The notes below the pieces were generated by a model. The model was not told where the DNA came from, ran no database searches, and was given only the letters and a program-made list of their open reading frames with translations. Source: Gemmata palustris (GTDB lineage Bacteria; Planctomycetota; Planctomycetia; Gemmatales; Gemmataceae). Taken from it: a stretch of DNA of 64,000 nt. Positions 14,491-23,635 of the stretch are shown here, in pieces. The stretch is taken from positions 6,525,299 to 6,589,298 of the forward strand of contig NZ_JAGKQQ010000001.1 of assembly GCF_017939745.1 (NCBI RefSeq), written 5' to 3'. Both the position numbers and the translations under genes were made by a program. Every line of letters starts with the position of its first letter. Position 1 is the first letter of the stretch.

Positions 14491-16143
14491 TCAGGATCGG
14501 CGCTTGGCGGTTTTCGGCAGGCCGGACACAACGGGGCGCAGCCGGAGCTTGCGTGCTACCGGTGCGCTGATCGGGTTGCCGGTGAGCGAGCACGAGGCGA
14601 GGTTCGGCATCACGGCCGGGTCGCCCAGTTCCTTCGGTCCGGTCTTCAGCGCGTTGTCGTTGAGTTCCAGTTGGATCAGGTTGCACAGCGCGGGCGCTGC
14701 GACGAGCTTGGCCACGGCAGTATCGGAGAGCTTACAGCCCTTCAGCGCGAGCCGGCGCAGCCCGGAGAACTTGGGGTCCGCGAGCTTCTTTGCAGCGGTC
14801 GCACCGACCGGGCGCCCCGACAGGTCGAGGTGGCGCAGGTCCGGCATGTTGAGCTTCGTGAGGAACCGGTTGAAGTGCGTCGGCGCCAGCCCGCGGTTGT
14901 CGAACGGCCGCCCGTCGAGGCGCAGTGAACGCAGCCCGTGCAGTGCGGGGTTGCTCGCGAGGGCCGAAAGGCACGTCGGGCCGAGCGCGTTGCCGGAGAG
15001 GTCGAGGTGTTGCAGGTTGCCGAACCGCTTGCACGCGGCGAGGGCCTTCGCGTCGGCCGGTTCGAGGGCGTTGAGCGCGAGGTTCAAGGCGCGCAGCGAG
15101 CCGGCCCACGGCGCCGATCCGAGGGCCGCGCCGCTACCCGGACCGAGGCCGCAGGTGCGCACGTCCAGAGCGTGCAGGTCGAACCCGGCCGCGCCCGCGA
15201 GCAGCGGGAACCGGTCGCCGCTCATGTCCCCTTCCCCGCACCGCAGGCGCGCGAGGGCCGGGAACGTCCGCGTGCGCGCGAACAGTTCCCAACCGGTCGC
15301 GGTGAGCGCCCCGTTGCGCGACACGTCGAGCGTGTGCAGGCGCGGGAACGCGGGTGACCGAACGAGCGCCTCGAACGTTGCGCCGGGCAGCCCGTCATCG
15401 AGCGTGAGTTCGCGTAACCGGCGAAACCAGTCCGCGTCCGCGAGGGCGCGCAACCCGGCCGGGGTCATTTCGTGGCACGCGGGCGAGAACCATTCCAGGT
15501 TGCCCCAGTGCGCGCCCGCCAGCGCCTCGGCTCCGGCGTCGCCGAATTCGACGGCGAGGGCCAGCCCGCGCAGGTTCCGCAAGTGGCGACAGTTCGCGAC
15601 GAGCCGGGCCACCTCGTTCGCTTCGTCGCCGCCGTAGCCGGACACGAGCGTGAACTGTGTTAGTCCGCTCAACACCGGTTGCTTGAGCAGCGCGGCCAGT
15701 TGCGCGAGCGAGATGAAGCGCACGACGAGCCAGCGCGTCGGGAGCGCCTCGAACGCGCGTGCCAGGGCCGATGACAGCCCGCGCATGGCCTTGGCCCCGT
15801 AGCGCTCGTACCCGTCGAATTCCAGGAACCGCGGGAACCCGCGGTGCGACTGCCACCACCACAACTTCCCGCCGTCCACCGATAGGCCGCCGGGAAACGT
15901 GGGGCGCGGGCCGGGCGCGTGCGCGCTCAACCACAGGCGCAGCTCTTCGTCGCGGTCGACGAGCGCCGGGTATTCTGGGTCGTCCGGTTCCGCCGCCGCG
16001 AGCCGGCACTGCGTCCGCACGAACTCGCCCTCCTCCGTGCGCCCGTTTTCCTGCAGCCAGTCGGCGAACACGAGGCGCGCGGTGTCGTCGTCCGGGTGGC
16101 GAACGATCGCGCGGAACAGGGCATCGGCATCGGGATCGGTCAT
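14491..16143 (-). CDS. TIGR02996-domain leucine-rich-repeat protein A
   Basis: A 550-residue protein without a signal peptide. Residues 1-50 (MTDPDADALFRAIVRHPDDD, then TARLVFADWLQENGRTEEGE) are the TIGR02996 domain, named for its co-occurrence with repeats in Gemmata. The rest is leucine-rich repeats with the pattern LRxLDLSxNxLGPxxxxAL (for example LQHLDLSGNALGPTCLSALA), likely a curved protein-binding scaffold. The start at 16143 is chosen because it begins the domain. It lies 16 bases upstream of the cyanophycinase-like start on the same strand and just downstream of a paralogue. No partner is known. Confidence 0.9.
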   Translation of the reverse strand: MTDPDADALFRAIVRHPDDDTARLVFADWLQENGRTEEGEFVRTQCRLAAAEPDDPEYPALVDRDEELRLWLSAHAPGPRPTFPGGLSVDGGKLWWWQSHRGFPRFLEFDGYERYGAKAMRGLSSALARAFEALPTRWLVVRFISLAQLAALLKQPVLSGLTQFTLVSGYGGDEANEVARLVANCRHLRNLRGLALAVEFGDAGAEALAGAHWGNLEWFSPACHEMTPAGLRALADADWFRRLRELTLDDGLPGATFEALVRSPAFPRLHTLDVSRNGALTATGWELFARTRTFPALARLRCGEGDMSGDRFPLLAGAAGFDLHALDVRTCGLGPGSGAALGSAPWAGSLRALNLALNALEPADAKALAACKRFGNLQHLDLSGNALGPTCLSALASNPALHGLRSLRLDGRPFDNRGLAPTHFNRFLTKLNMPDLRHLDLSGRPVGATAAKKLADPKFSGLRRLALKGCKLSDTAVAKLVAAPALCNLIQLELNDNALKTGPKELGDPAVMPNLASCSLTGNPISAPVARKLRLRPVVSGLPKTAKRRS

Positions 16144-16249
16144 GCGGCGCGGTACTTGGTGTTCCGTAATTTGGCGATTCGTATTTCGTATTGGGTCGGG
16201 CGCATAAAGCGCGCGGGCGCGCGTTCTTTCGGGCACGAAATCCGCGGCG

Positions 16250-17896
16250 CTAAACGCTCACCCCGGGGCGCGCCCGGAGTCGGGCGAGCCAGCCCTTGGG
16301 CAGTCGGTTGCGGTTGAGGTCGCAGTGGCCGAGGCGCGGGAACGTTTTGGGGTTCGCGAGCTTGATCGCCCCGCGGCCCGCGTTGTTGTTGCTCAGGTCG
16401 AGGACCGTCAGGTTACCGAGCGCGGTTGAGCCGACGAGTACCTTCGCCCCCTTCTCGCGCAGGGCACAGTCCGCCAGCTCGAGTCGGGTCAGGTTCGCGA
16501 ACGGGCCGCCGGCCGCGATCACATTCGCGCCGCGGACGCCGACCGGGAGGTCGCTCAGGTTCAGGTGGCGCAGGTCCGGCGCCTGCAGCGCGGTGAGGAA
16601 GTTTATCAGTGCGGCGGAATCGATGGGCGCCTTCGTACTGTTGCACCCGCGAACACTCAGTTTGCGCAGCCCGCGCAGGTGCGGGCTGCGCGCGAGGGCG
16701 GCCAACCCGCCGGGGCCGATCGGGTTATCGGACAGGTCGAGGTGCCGGAGCCCCGCGAGCTTCGCGGACCCGGCCAGGGCCTGTACGCCCCCGGACGTGA
16801 TCTGGCAGTCGGAGAGATCCAGCACGCGGAGCGAACCGGCGAAGGTCGCGTTCGCCAACGCTTCCGCGCCGGCCTTGCGGACCTCGACGTTGTGCAACTT
16901 GAGGTGGCGCAGTGCCCACGATCCGCGGCACAGCATGGCGATCAAGTCGGGCGTCAGTTGCGCGTGCGAGAACTCCAAATACCCGAGGCGCGGGAACGAA
17001 CCGGACGTGATGAACTTGCGGGCCGCGGTCGTCGTGGGTGTGGTGGAACCCTGGAACGTGAGCGCGCCGAGGTTCGGCATCGCGGGCAGTTCGCCGACGG
17101 CCTTGAGCGCGTCCCGGTGGTCCATTTCGAGCCGGAGCGCGCGGAGGGCGCGGAACCAGCGGGCCGCGCCGAGCGCCTTTGCCCCCGCGGGCGTGAACTG
17201 GTCGAGCGCCAGTTCTTCGAGGGCGTCCAGGGGCGCTTTGGCCAGGCGCTTCAGGTCGGGGTCGGTGATCGAGAACTCGAGATCCAGTCGGCGCAGCCCG
17301 GTCAGGTGCTTCGATTTGGCGATCGCGCGGACCGCGGTCGTCTCGTCGCCGTCGTCAACGTAGTTCAGCGCCAGCCCGCGCAGCCCGGCCGCGACCGGGT
17401 CGCTCACGAGGCCCGCGATCTCCGCGCCGTACACGTCCTCGAGCCGCAGCGCGCGCACGGTAGTGGTGGCGAACGCGACGGGCAGCGCGGCGACCATGCG
17501 CTCGACGTTCTCCTCCGGCTCTTCATCGTAATCGGTGTACGCGACCTCTTCCGGGAACCCGCGCCGGCACGAGCCGTCGTCCCCGGAGGTGAAATTGCCG
17601 AACCATTCCAGGTCGGTGGGGAGTTCGGGCGCACCGGCCGCGCCTGTGTGAGATTCGAGCCAGTGCGCGAGCTCCCCCTCGCGCTCCAGGAGCGCCGGGT
17701 ACTCCGGGTCGTCGTAGGGGCGCTGCGCGAGCCGGCACTGCACGCGGATGTAATCGGCCCGGGCCGACGGGCCGCTCGCGGGCGACGGTCCCGCGTCCGG
17801 CCGGTGCTCGTCGAGCCAGTCCGCGTAGGCGAGGCGCGGGGTGTCTTCGTCCGCGTGCGCGATGATCGCGGCGAGTAGGGCGGCTTCGTCGTTCAT
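16250..17896 (-). CDS. TIGR02996-domain leucine-rich-repeat protein B
   Basis: A 548-residue paralogue of the neighbouring protein. Residues 1-60 (MNDEAALLAAIIAHADEDTP, then RLAYADWLDEHRPDAG) are the TIGR02996 domain, with YIRVQCRLAQRPYDDPEYPA continuing as in the paralogue. About 14 leucine-rich repeats follow (LRHLDLSDNPIGPGGLAALA). It is 106 bases from its paralogue on the same strand, so the pair probably arose by tandem duplication. The role is unknown; protein-protein recognition is the likely general function. Confidence 0.9.
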   Translation of the reverse strand: MNDEAALLAAIIAHADEDTPRLAYADWLDEHRPDAGPSPASGPSARADYIRVQCRLAQRPYDDPEYPALLEREGELAHWLESHTGAAGAPELPTDLEWFGNFTSGDDGSCRRGFPEEVAYTDYDEEPEENVERMVAALPVAFATTTVRALRLEDVYGAEIAGLVSDPVAAGLRGLALNYVDDGDETTAVRAIAKSKHLTGLRRLDLEFSITDPDLKRLAKAPLDALEELALDQFTPAGAKALGAARWFRALRALRLEMDHRDALKAVGELPAMPNLGALTFQGSTTPTTTAARKFITSGSFPRLGYLEFSHAQLTPDLIAMLCRGSWALRHLKLHNVEVRKAGAEALANATFAGSLRVLDLSDCQITSGGVQALAGSAKLAGLRHLDLSDNPIGPGGLAALARSPHLRGLRKLSVRGCNSTKAPIDSAALINFLTALQAPDLRHLNLSDLPVGVRGANVIAAGGPFANLTRLELADCALREKGAKVLVGSTALGNLTVLDLSNNNAGRGAIKLANPKTFPRLGHCDLNRNRLPKGWLARLRARPGVSV

Positions 17897-18064
17897 GGTG
17901 GAAAAAATCATAGCCGAAGTGCGCCCGCCGCGTACACCTTCGGCGGATTTTCGCACCTTTGAATCGGGGTTGCACCGGACCCACTCCGTGCGTACCATTC
18001 TGCGTTGCCCGCGCCTATTGCTCACCTCCGGTAGAAAGGAATTCGCCCGGAAACGGCACGGATA

Positions 18065-19381
18065 ATGGCCGCACAAATCCCACCTTCGACCCGCAACGCC
18101 GCTCTCGATAACCTGCGCGTGGTCGCGATGTTCCTCGGGTTAGTCACGCACGGCGTGCTGCCCTATACCGCCTCCGGGCTGGTCGGGTTCCCGGTGCGCG
18201 ATCAGACGCGCCACCTCGCCGCCGACGTGTGCTACTTCGCGGTCCACGACTTTCGCATGCAACTGTTCTTTGTGCTCGCCGGGTTCGGCGCGAGCGCACT
18301 TGCTGCGCGGCGCGGGTCGCGCGAACTGGTCCGCAACCGGCTCGCGCGGGTCGCGCTCCCGCTCGCACTCGCGGTACTGGTTCTGTGCCCGGCGCTGCAC
18401 CTCGTTTTCGCGCACCACGCGGGCGCTCGCGGCGCCAAATGGGACGCGGCCGATGTCGGCGGGTGGATCGGGCCAAACTTTCACCTGTGGTTCCTCTACT
18501 ACCTCCTGATGTGTTGCGTGCCGCTCCTCGTGCTCTCCGCACTGAGCGCGCGCATTCCGGTTCGGAGCGTGCGCGCCTTCGACGCACTCACGCAGCGGGT
18601 GCTCCACTCGCGGTGGAAAATTCCCTGCGCCGCAGCGCTCACCGTGCCGCTCTTGTGGGACATGACCACGTGGTGGATCGATACGCCGAAGGGGTGGGCG
18701 CCCGAAGTTGCAGTGCTCGCGTACTACCTCGGGTTCTTCCTCGTGGGCGCGACGTTGTACCGACAGCGGGACGCGCTCGCGGGGGTCGGCCGCCGGTGGG
18801 CGCTGCGCCTCGCGGTCGCGAACCTCGTGGTGCTCCCCGCGATGCTGAAACTGACCGTGTCCGGGAACTGGGTGGAAGACGCGGTACGGGGCGCTCCGCC
18901 CGCGTGGTTGGCCGTGTGGAAGGCGGCCGCAATCTTCCTGGGCGGGTTGTACACCTGGCTGATGATCGGCGGGTTGATTGGCTTGTTTCAGAAGCACTTC
19001 TCCAGCGCCGGCCCGCGGTGGAAGTACCTCTCGGGGGCCTCGTACTGGTGCTACCTCGCGGGCTTCCCGGTGCAGGCAGCGTTTCAGGTGCTGTTCGCCC
19101 CGACCACGATACCAATGATTACAGAGTTCCTGCTCGTGAACGTGCTCACGTTTGCGGTGCTCCTCACGAGTTACGAGCTGTGCGTGCGGCACACGTGGAT
19201 CGGCCTCGTGCTGAACGGGAAGCGCCCGGAGCGGAACGCCGAAGTGCGCGGGGAACCGGTCGTCATTGCGACCCGCGTGCGCGTACCGGAGGTGCCCATG
19301 TGCAGGGAAACGATAAGCCGCCCCACGCCACAGCGTATGGACCGGCGCTACGTGTTGTCCGTTACGGCTGACGGCGTGTGA
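18065..19381 (+). CDS. Acyltransferase-3 family membrane protein
   Basis: A 438-residue polytopic membrane protein with about ten hydrophobic segments. The N-terminal block LDNLRVVAMFLGLVTHGVLP and the FAVHDFRMQLFFVLAGFGAS, RRGSRELVRNRLARVALPLA blocks are typical of the family that moves acyl groups (acetyl, succinyl) across the inner membrane onto glycans or lipids. The catalytic histidine would be in LVTHG near residue 29. The closest overall layout is OpgC/MdoC-like. The last 40 residues are hydrophilic. It is divergent from the LRR pair and convergent with carA. The acceptor is unknown. Confidence 0.88.
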   Translation: MAAQIPPSTRNAALDNLRVVAMFLGLVTHGVLPYTASGLVGFPVRDQTRHLAADVCYFAVHDFRMQLFFVLAGFGASALAARRGSRELVRNRLARVALPLALAVLVLCPALHLVFAHHAGARGAKWDAADVGGWIGPNFHLWFLYYLLMCCVPLLVLSALSARIPVRSVRAFDALTQRVLHSRWKIPCAAALTVPLLWDMTTWWIDTPKGWAPEVAVLAYYLGFFLVGATLYRQRDALAGVGRRWALRLAVANLVVLPAMLKLTVSGNWVEDAVRGAPPAWLAVWKAAAIFLGGLYTWLMIGGLIGLFQKHFSSAGPRWKYLSGASYWCYLAGFPVQAAFQVLFAPTTIPMITEFLLVNVLTFAVLLTSYELCVRHTWIGLVLNGKRPERNAEVRGEPVVIATRVRVPEVPMCRETISRPTPQRMDRRYVLSVTADGV

Positions 19382-19541
19382 AACGTTGGGTTGTTGGAGC
19401 TGCGTTTGTGCTGAGTTGGATGTGATTTGGCCGGCTATCATGTATCAACCATGAAGCCGGTCACATAATTCTTTGACTTCGTCCCGCACTAACGGTCCTG
19501 TCAAGTTATCTCGCGCCACACTGTGGGGCGATTAATGACTT

Positions 19542-20648
19542 TCACCCCATCATCTTGCGGAAGTCCTCGAACAGGTAGCTGGAGTCGTGCGGGCCGGCGG
19601 CGGCTTCCGGGTGGTATTGCACGCTGAACACCGGAAGTGACGTGTGCTTCAGTCCTTCCAGCGTGTTGTCGTTCAGGTTGATGTGCGTCGGGACCACGTT
19701 CGATGGGAGCGTGCTCGGATCGACCGAGAAGCCGTGGTTCTGCGTGGTGATCTCGATCTGCTTCGTGAGTTCGTTCCGCACCGGTTGGTTCGCTCCGCGG
19801 TGCCCGAACTTCAGTTTGAAGGTCTTCGCGCCGAACGCCAAACCGAGCAACTGGTGCCCCAAGCAGATGCCGAAGATCGGTTTCTTGCCGATCAGGTTCT
19901 TCACGGTGTCGATCGCGTACCCCACCGCGGCCGGGTCGCCGGGGCCGTTCGACAGGAAGATTCCGTCCGGGTTGTGGGAGAGCACTTCGTCCGCGGTCGC
20001 GGTGCCGGGAACAACGGTGACTTCGCAACCGACCTGCGTGAGACAGCGCAAGATGTTCCACTTCATGCCGTAGTCGATCGCGACGACGCGCTTGGTCGCC
20101 GGCCGGGACGGGATCACGTGATCGGCAAATTCCCCGAACCCGTTCTGCCACTTAAACGCTTGCTTCGGAACAACTTCGGAAACGAGGTCGCGCCCCTCCA
20201 TGCCGGGGAACTCGCGGGCCTTTTTCACGAGTGAGGCGTCGTCGAGGTCGGCCGTCGAGAGGATGCCGTTCATCGACCCGCGCACGCGGAGCCGGCGCAC
20301 GAGGGCGCGCGTATCAATACCCTCGATACCAACGACGTTGCTCGCTTTGAGGAAGCCGTCGAGGGAGTTGTTCGAGCGGAAGTTGCTCGGTACCCGGGTG
20401 AGTTCACGCACGATGAACCCGGCGACCTGCACGCGGGTGGATTCTTGGTCGTCCGGGGTGGTGCCGTAGTTGCCGATGAGCGGGTACGTCATCGTCACGA
20501 TTTGCCCGGTGTACGACGGGTCCGTGAGCACCTCTTGGTAGCCGGTCATGGACGTGTTAAACACGACTTCGCCGGTCGTTTCGCCGGTCGCACCGAACCC
20601 GCGGCCGGTAAACACGGTGCCGTCCGCCAGAGCTAATTTCGCTTGCAT
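19542..20648 (-). CDS. carA: Carbamoyl-phosphate synthase small subunit (glutaminase)
   Basis: A 368-residue protein that hydrolyses glutamine and passes ammonia to the large subunit, for arginine and pyrimidine synthesis in the cytoplasm. The N-terminal domain begins AKLALADGTVFTGRGFGATG and has VVFNTSMTGYQEVLTDPSY. The C-terminal class I amidotransferase has GICLGHQLLGLAFG with the nucleophilic cysteine near 262, and VQYHPEAAAGPHDS with the histidine and glutamate. The start is the first ATG consistent with the family N-terminus. The length is normal. carB is not adjacent, so the two subunits are encoded apart here. Confidence 0.97.
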   Translation of the reverse strand: MQAKLALADGTVFTGRGFGATGETTGEVVFNTSMTGYQEVLTDPSYTGQIVTMTYPLIGNYGTTPDDQESTRVQVAGFIVRELTRVPSNFRSNNSLDGFLKASNVVGIEGIDTRALVRRLRVRGSMNGILSTADLDDASLVKKAREFPGMEGRDLVSEVVPKQAFKWQNGFGEFADHVIPSRPATKRVVAIDYGMKWNILRCLTQVGCEVTVVPGTATADEVLSHNPDGIFLSNGPGDPAAVGYAIDTVKNLIGKKPIFGICLGHQLLGLAFGAKTFKLKFGHRGANQPVRNELTKQIEITTQNHGFSVDPSTLPSNVVPTHINLNDNTLEGLKHTSLPVFSVQYHPEAAAGPHDSSYLFEDFRKMMG

Positions 20649-20822
20649 GTGGTGAGTTTCGTCCTCGTCGTTACGGTGTGTAATCCCGGCGCAAACTCGA
20701 TGTATCTTACGAATGCTGTGGCCGATCGAATATGATGTCGGGAACGATTCGCGCCGTCGGGACGTCCAAAAAGTGAAGACTGGCCCCAAACTTCCTCTCG
20801 CTTGGGGCGGGAAGCCGGACTT

Positions 20823-22358
20823 ATGCCAACACCTCCGCCACTCGATCGCCGCAAGTTTTTTGGCTCGGCCGCGGCGCTGTCGCTGTCGGCGGCCGCCTAC
20901 GGCAACGTCGTGGGCAGCAACGAGCGCGTGCGGATCGCGTTCTTGGGGTGCGGTGGCCGGGCGCAAGCCCATATCGACCTTGTGAATAAGTTCGCGGCCG
21001 AGGGCAAGCCGGTTACGCCGGTCGCGGTGTGTGACGTGTGGGACGGGCTCGAAGACGAGTACGATGTTCACTTCGGCGGGAAGGTCACGCGGCGCCGGTA
21101 CGCGCAGGGGCTTTACCCCTCGGCGCGAAAGTGCCGGCTTGACCGCGCCGACAAGACGCACGTCACGAAGGATTACCGCGTCGTACTCGACCGGGCGGAC
21201 GTGGACGCGGTGTGCATCACCACGCCGGACCACTGGCACGGGCGCATGACGATCGATGCACTCGCGGCCGGCAAAGACGTGTTCATCGAGAAGCCGATGA
21301 CGCGCACGGCGGAAGAGGCCGTGGCGGTGGTGGACGCCTGGAAGCACACCGGCCGGGTGGTAACAGTGGGCGTGCAGGCGATGGCCGACGCGGTCTGGAT
21401 GCGGGCCTTCGACGCGATCCGCACTGGCACCATCGGGCACGTCGCTCACGCACAGACGGGCTTCTTCCGCAACGACGTTCGTGGCCAGTGGCGGTTCTAC
21501 CGGCTCGCGAAGCAGATGACGCCCAAGACCGTCGACTGGGATCTGTTCCTCGGCCACCAGTTCGAGTGTGCGGGAAGCCGCGTCGGTCCCACCCCGCGCG
21601 AGCAGCCGTTCGACCGCGCCGCGTTCGCGCAATGGCGGTGCCTGTGGCCGTTTAGCGGCGGGCCGTTCACCGACATGCTCACGCACCACGTCACACGCAT
21701 GAGCGCCGCGATGGGGGTGCGGTTCCCGGCCCGCGTGACCGCCGGCGGCGGACTGTACCTCGAATACGACGGGCGTGATGTTCCCGATGTGGGCACTGTG
21801 GTCGCGGATTACGAAGAAGGCTGCCAGCTCGTCGTCACTGCAACGACCCTGAGTGGCTACCCGATCGAAGAAGTCATTCGTGGGCGGTTAGGTGCGATCA
21901 AGTTCGTGAAGGGCGGGTTCCAGGTGTTCCGCGACGATCCGACGCGCGGCGCGAGTTTCCCGGCGCGGATGGAGCAAGCGCCCGAAGCGGCCTCGTTCGA
22001 GAGCGTGGAACCGCCGCGAAACGATACCGAAGCGTTGTGGGAGAACTTCCTCGACTGCGTTCGAGCCAAGCGCCAGAGTACGTTCAGCCCGCCGGACCTG
22101 GGGGCAGTGGCCGTTACGACTGCGGCAATGGCCGTGCAGAGCTACCGCACGGGTCGGGCGCTCTTCTGGGATCGCGAGAAGCGAGCGATTACGACCGCGG
22201 ATTCGACGTGGGCCGAACGGTGGGAGAAACGCAGCAAACAGGGCGGACGCCCAAATCAGGTCTTCGGGTGGAGCGGCGGTGACGGCGGCACCGTGCAACC
22301 GCCGCCGCACCAATCGCTCGCCGGCCCCTGGACGAACGGTAAAGACCCGGCCGTGTGA
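20823..22358 (+). CDS. Gfo/Idh/MocA-family oxidoreductase, exported type
   Basis: A 511-residue protein with an N-terminal DRRKFFGSAAALSLSAAAYG segment that looks like a twin-arginine signal, as is common for planctomycete members. The Rossmann fold starts at VRIAFLGCGGRAQAHIDLVN; the conserved EKP motif is in DVFIEKPMTRTAEEAV. The C-terminal domain (HYY/H-type: THHVTRMSAAMG, VVADYEEGCQLVVTATTLSG) is the family dimerisation and substrate part. These enzymes oxidise or reduce sugars and cyclitols with NAD(P). The substrate is unknown. It starts divergently from carA; ATG at 20823 is preferred to an upstream TTG. An IS630-type element begins 11 bases after its stop. Confidence 0.9.
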   Translation: MPTPPPLDRRKFFGSAAALSLSAAAYGNVVGSNERVRIAFLGCGGRAQAHIDLVNKFAAEGKPVTPVAVCDVWDGLEDEYDVHFGGKVTRRRYAQGLYPSARKCRLDRADKTHVTKDYRVVLDRADVDAVCITTPDHWHGRMTIDALAAGKDVFIEKPMTRTAEEAVAVVDAWKHTGRVVTVGVQAMADAVWMRAFDAIRTGTIGHVAHAQTGFFRNDVRGQWRFYRLAKQMTPKTVDWDLFLGHQFECAGSRVGPTPREQPFDRAAFAQWRCLWPFSGGPFTDMLTHHVTRMSAAMGVRFPARVTAGGGLYLEYDGRDVPDVGTVVADYEEGCQLVVTATTLSGYPIEEVIRGRLGAIKFVKGGFQVFRDDPTRGASFPARMEQAPEAASFESVEPPRNDTEALWENFLDCVRAKRQSTFSPPDLGAVAVTTAAMAVQSYRTGRALFWDREKRAITTADSTWAERWEKRSKQGGRPNQVFGWSGGDGGTVQPPPHQSLAGPWTNGKDPAV

Positions 22359-22373
22359 GAACGGTCTTATGCT

Positions 22374-22961
22374 TTACGCATTCAGGAGTGACACATTGCC
22401 CCAGGTCTGGAAGTTGTGCGTCAACAGAGTGGCCAGCTTCTGGCGGTGTTTGGTCGTCAGATCAGCCAGGCACCCGTCGATGGCGTCCTGAAACTTTTTG
22501 AAATCCTGATGGTGGCGGCTGTTCAGAACTTCCATCTTGACGAACTTCCACAGTCGCTCGATCAGGTTCAGGTTGGGCGAGTAACTCGGCAGGAACAGCA
22601 ACTCGATACCCAACTCCTTGGCCGCGCCCTGCACCAACGCGCACCGCTGGTACCGGGCGTTGTCCATCACCAACGTGACCGGTATCGGCATCCCTCGGTT
22701 CGCGATCGTGCGGAGCAACGCACACACCGAGGTCGCCGTGATGTAGGTCGTGTTGATCTCCGTCACCAGTTCGTGCGTGACCGCGTTGAGCGCGCCCAGC
22801 ACGTTGTACCGCTGCCGGCCACTCGCCGCCCGCACATACAGCCGCACGAAGCACCACACCCACCCCAGGAACGACGCCAACACGAAGTGCGACGCGTCTA
22901 CGAAATACACGGTCCGGTTACCGCCCCGAGCCTGCGCCAGCTTCGGTTCCAGTTCCGCCTT
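22374..22961 (-). CDS. IS630-type transposase, DDE catalytic part (second frame)
   Basis: The frame is open from just after an in-frame TAA (22962-22964) to 22374 and codes for 195 residues. It has no good start near its beginning; the first GTG is at 22910. The segment KAELEPKLAQARGGNRTVYF joins smoothly to VDASHF with the first catalytic aspartate. VTLVMDNARYQ holds the second and NLNLIERLWKFVK the glutamate, so all three acidic residues of the DDE triad are present. The family fold is the DDE_3 type. It would be made only if ribosomes change frame from the upstream open frame, or if the upstream gene is repaired. Confidence 0.8.
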   Translation of the reverse strand, partial: KAELEPKLAQARGGNRTVYFVDASHFVLASFLGWVWCFVRLYVRAASGRQRYNVLGALNAVTHELVTEINTTYITATSVCALLRTIANRGMPIPVTLVMDNARYQRCALVQGAAKELGIELLFLPSYSPNLNLIERLWKFVKMEVLNSRHHQDFKKFQDAIDGCLADLTTKHRQKLATLLTHNFQTWGNVSLLNA

Positions 22962-23445
22962 TTAAAAAGTCCGCCTGCGTTCGGGCGTGTTCCACGACGG
23001 TCTTCTTCGGTGGGACCGGGATTGGGGCCACCTTCAGGCACTTCATCCCCAGGTCGTCCTTCAGGAACTTACGGACCCGTGATGGCTTCCGTCGGACGCC
23101 GGTCCGCTCCTCGATCCGCCGCGCCGCGTCGTGAGCCGTGTGCGGCGGACGCGCGCGGAACTCCTCTTCGATCGTGGCCCGGTGCGGCGTCAGGGCGCTG
23201 GGCTGGCCTTTCCAACCGAACGACCGGACGCCGTCCAGACCTTTGACCGCGAAGATCCGCAGCACCCGCTGGACCGTGGACCGCGACACATTGGCCAGCT
23301 CGGCGATGCACCCGTGGGTCTGGTTCTTGCTCTTGAGCCAAAGGATCTCCATGCGCTCCTGAACGCGCGGGTCCGGGTGCCCATACCGATCACGCGCGAT
23401 CGCTTCGACCACGGCCTCGGGAAACGAATATGTGGGGCGCATCAT
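22918..23445 (-). CDS. IS630-type transposase, DNA-binding part (first frame)
   Basis: A 175-residue product with a helix-turn-helix region for terminal-repeat recognition (TYSFPEAVVEAIARDRYGHP; GCIAELANVSRSTVQRVLRI) followed by a winged-helix segment (EEFRARPPHTAHDAARRIEE). The last natural residues are EHARTQADFL; then KGGTGTEAGAGSGR is out-of-frame sequence before the stop at 22918. In intact relatives the reading continues into LEPKLA and VYFVDA. Here that continuation lies one base over, in the next frame. Two further possibilities are programmed recoding or an inactivated element. Confidence 0.8.
   Translation of the reverse strand: MMRPTYSFPEAVVEAIARDRYGHPDPRVQERMEILWLKSKNQTHGCIAELANVSRSTVQRVLRIFAVKGLDGVRSFGWKGQPSALTPHRATIEEEFRARPPHTAHDAARRIEERTGVRRKPSRVRKFLKDDLGMKCLKVAPIPVPPKKTVVEHARTQADFLKGGTGTEAGAGSGR
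22960..22968 (-). other. Possible frameshift site in the IS630-type transposase
   Basis: Minus-strand sequence TTTTTAAAA, read as GAC TTT TTA AAA GGC in the first frame. The second frame has a TAA exactly here, so the change of frame must occur at or just after this run. Moving one base forward restores the family sequence; one extra base in this run or in the following GG would explain it as a mutation. Confidence 0.55.
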
Positions 23446-23564
23446 CGGCCTCCCGAATACGGATTACGGCGACAGGCCTATCCTCTGCTGACGAGCGCTG
23501 ACCCGCAAGGACGACTTGTGTCACTTCAGGGGACGCCGAGAATAGTTCTGGTTGGGCAGTAGCA

Positions 23565-23618
23565 GAAACTTCAACGGGGTGGTGAAGCCAATGTGCTTCA
23601 CTACCCCGTTGAAGTTTC
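23565..23618. terminator. 24-bp-stem inverted repeat
   Basis: Arms 23565-23588 and 23595-23618 (GAAACTTCAACGGGGTGGTG and continuing) match at 23 of 24 positions around the loop CAATGT. It lies 17 bases past the stop of the minus-strand lipoprotein gene and just outside the IS630-type element. It is probably the lipoprotein terminator. Confidence 0.7.
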
Positions 23619-23635
23619 GTCCGATCAGTTTGTTA

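Larger units (their letters stand above)
22370..23542 (-). mobile_element. IS630-type insertion sequence with a frame break
   Basis: About 1.17 kb with a transposase in two frames on the minus strand. A TA dinucleotide sits just outside each end (22368-22369 and 23543-23544), fitting the TA target duplication of this family. Reading inward from each TA, the first 26 bases match at 16 positions, with the inner 9 identical (AGTGACACA). The left terminal sequence overlaps the end of the transposase frame. It lies 11 bases after the oxidoreductase stop, so that gene is not broken. Confidence 0.8.

Noticed and set aside
19382..19541. A possible tRNA or small RNA between the acyltransferase-3 gene and carA
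   Set aside because: Only a weak hairpin (GGCCGGCT...AGCCGGTC) was seen; no cloverleaf or T-loop sequence.
19542..21689. An N-terminal extension of carA to 21689
   Set aside because: The added 347 residues are arginine/histidine-rich shadow of the divergent oxidoreductase; the normal CarA start is at 20648.
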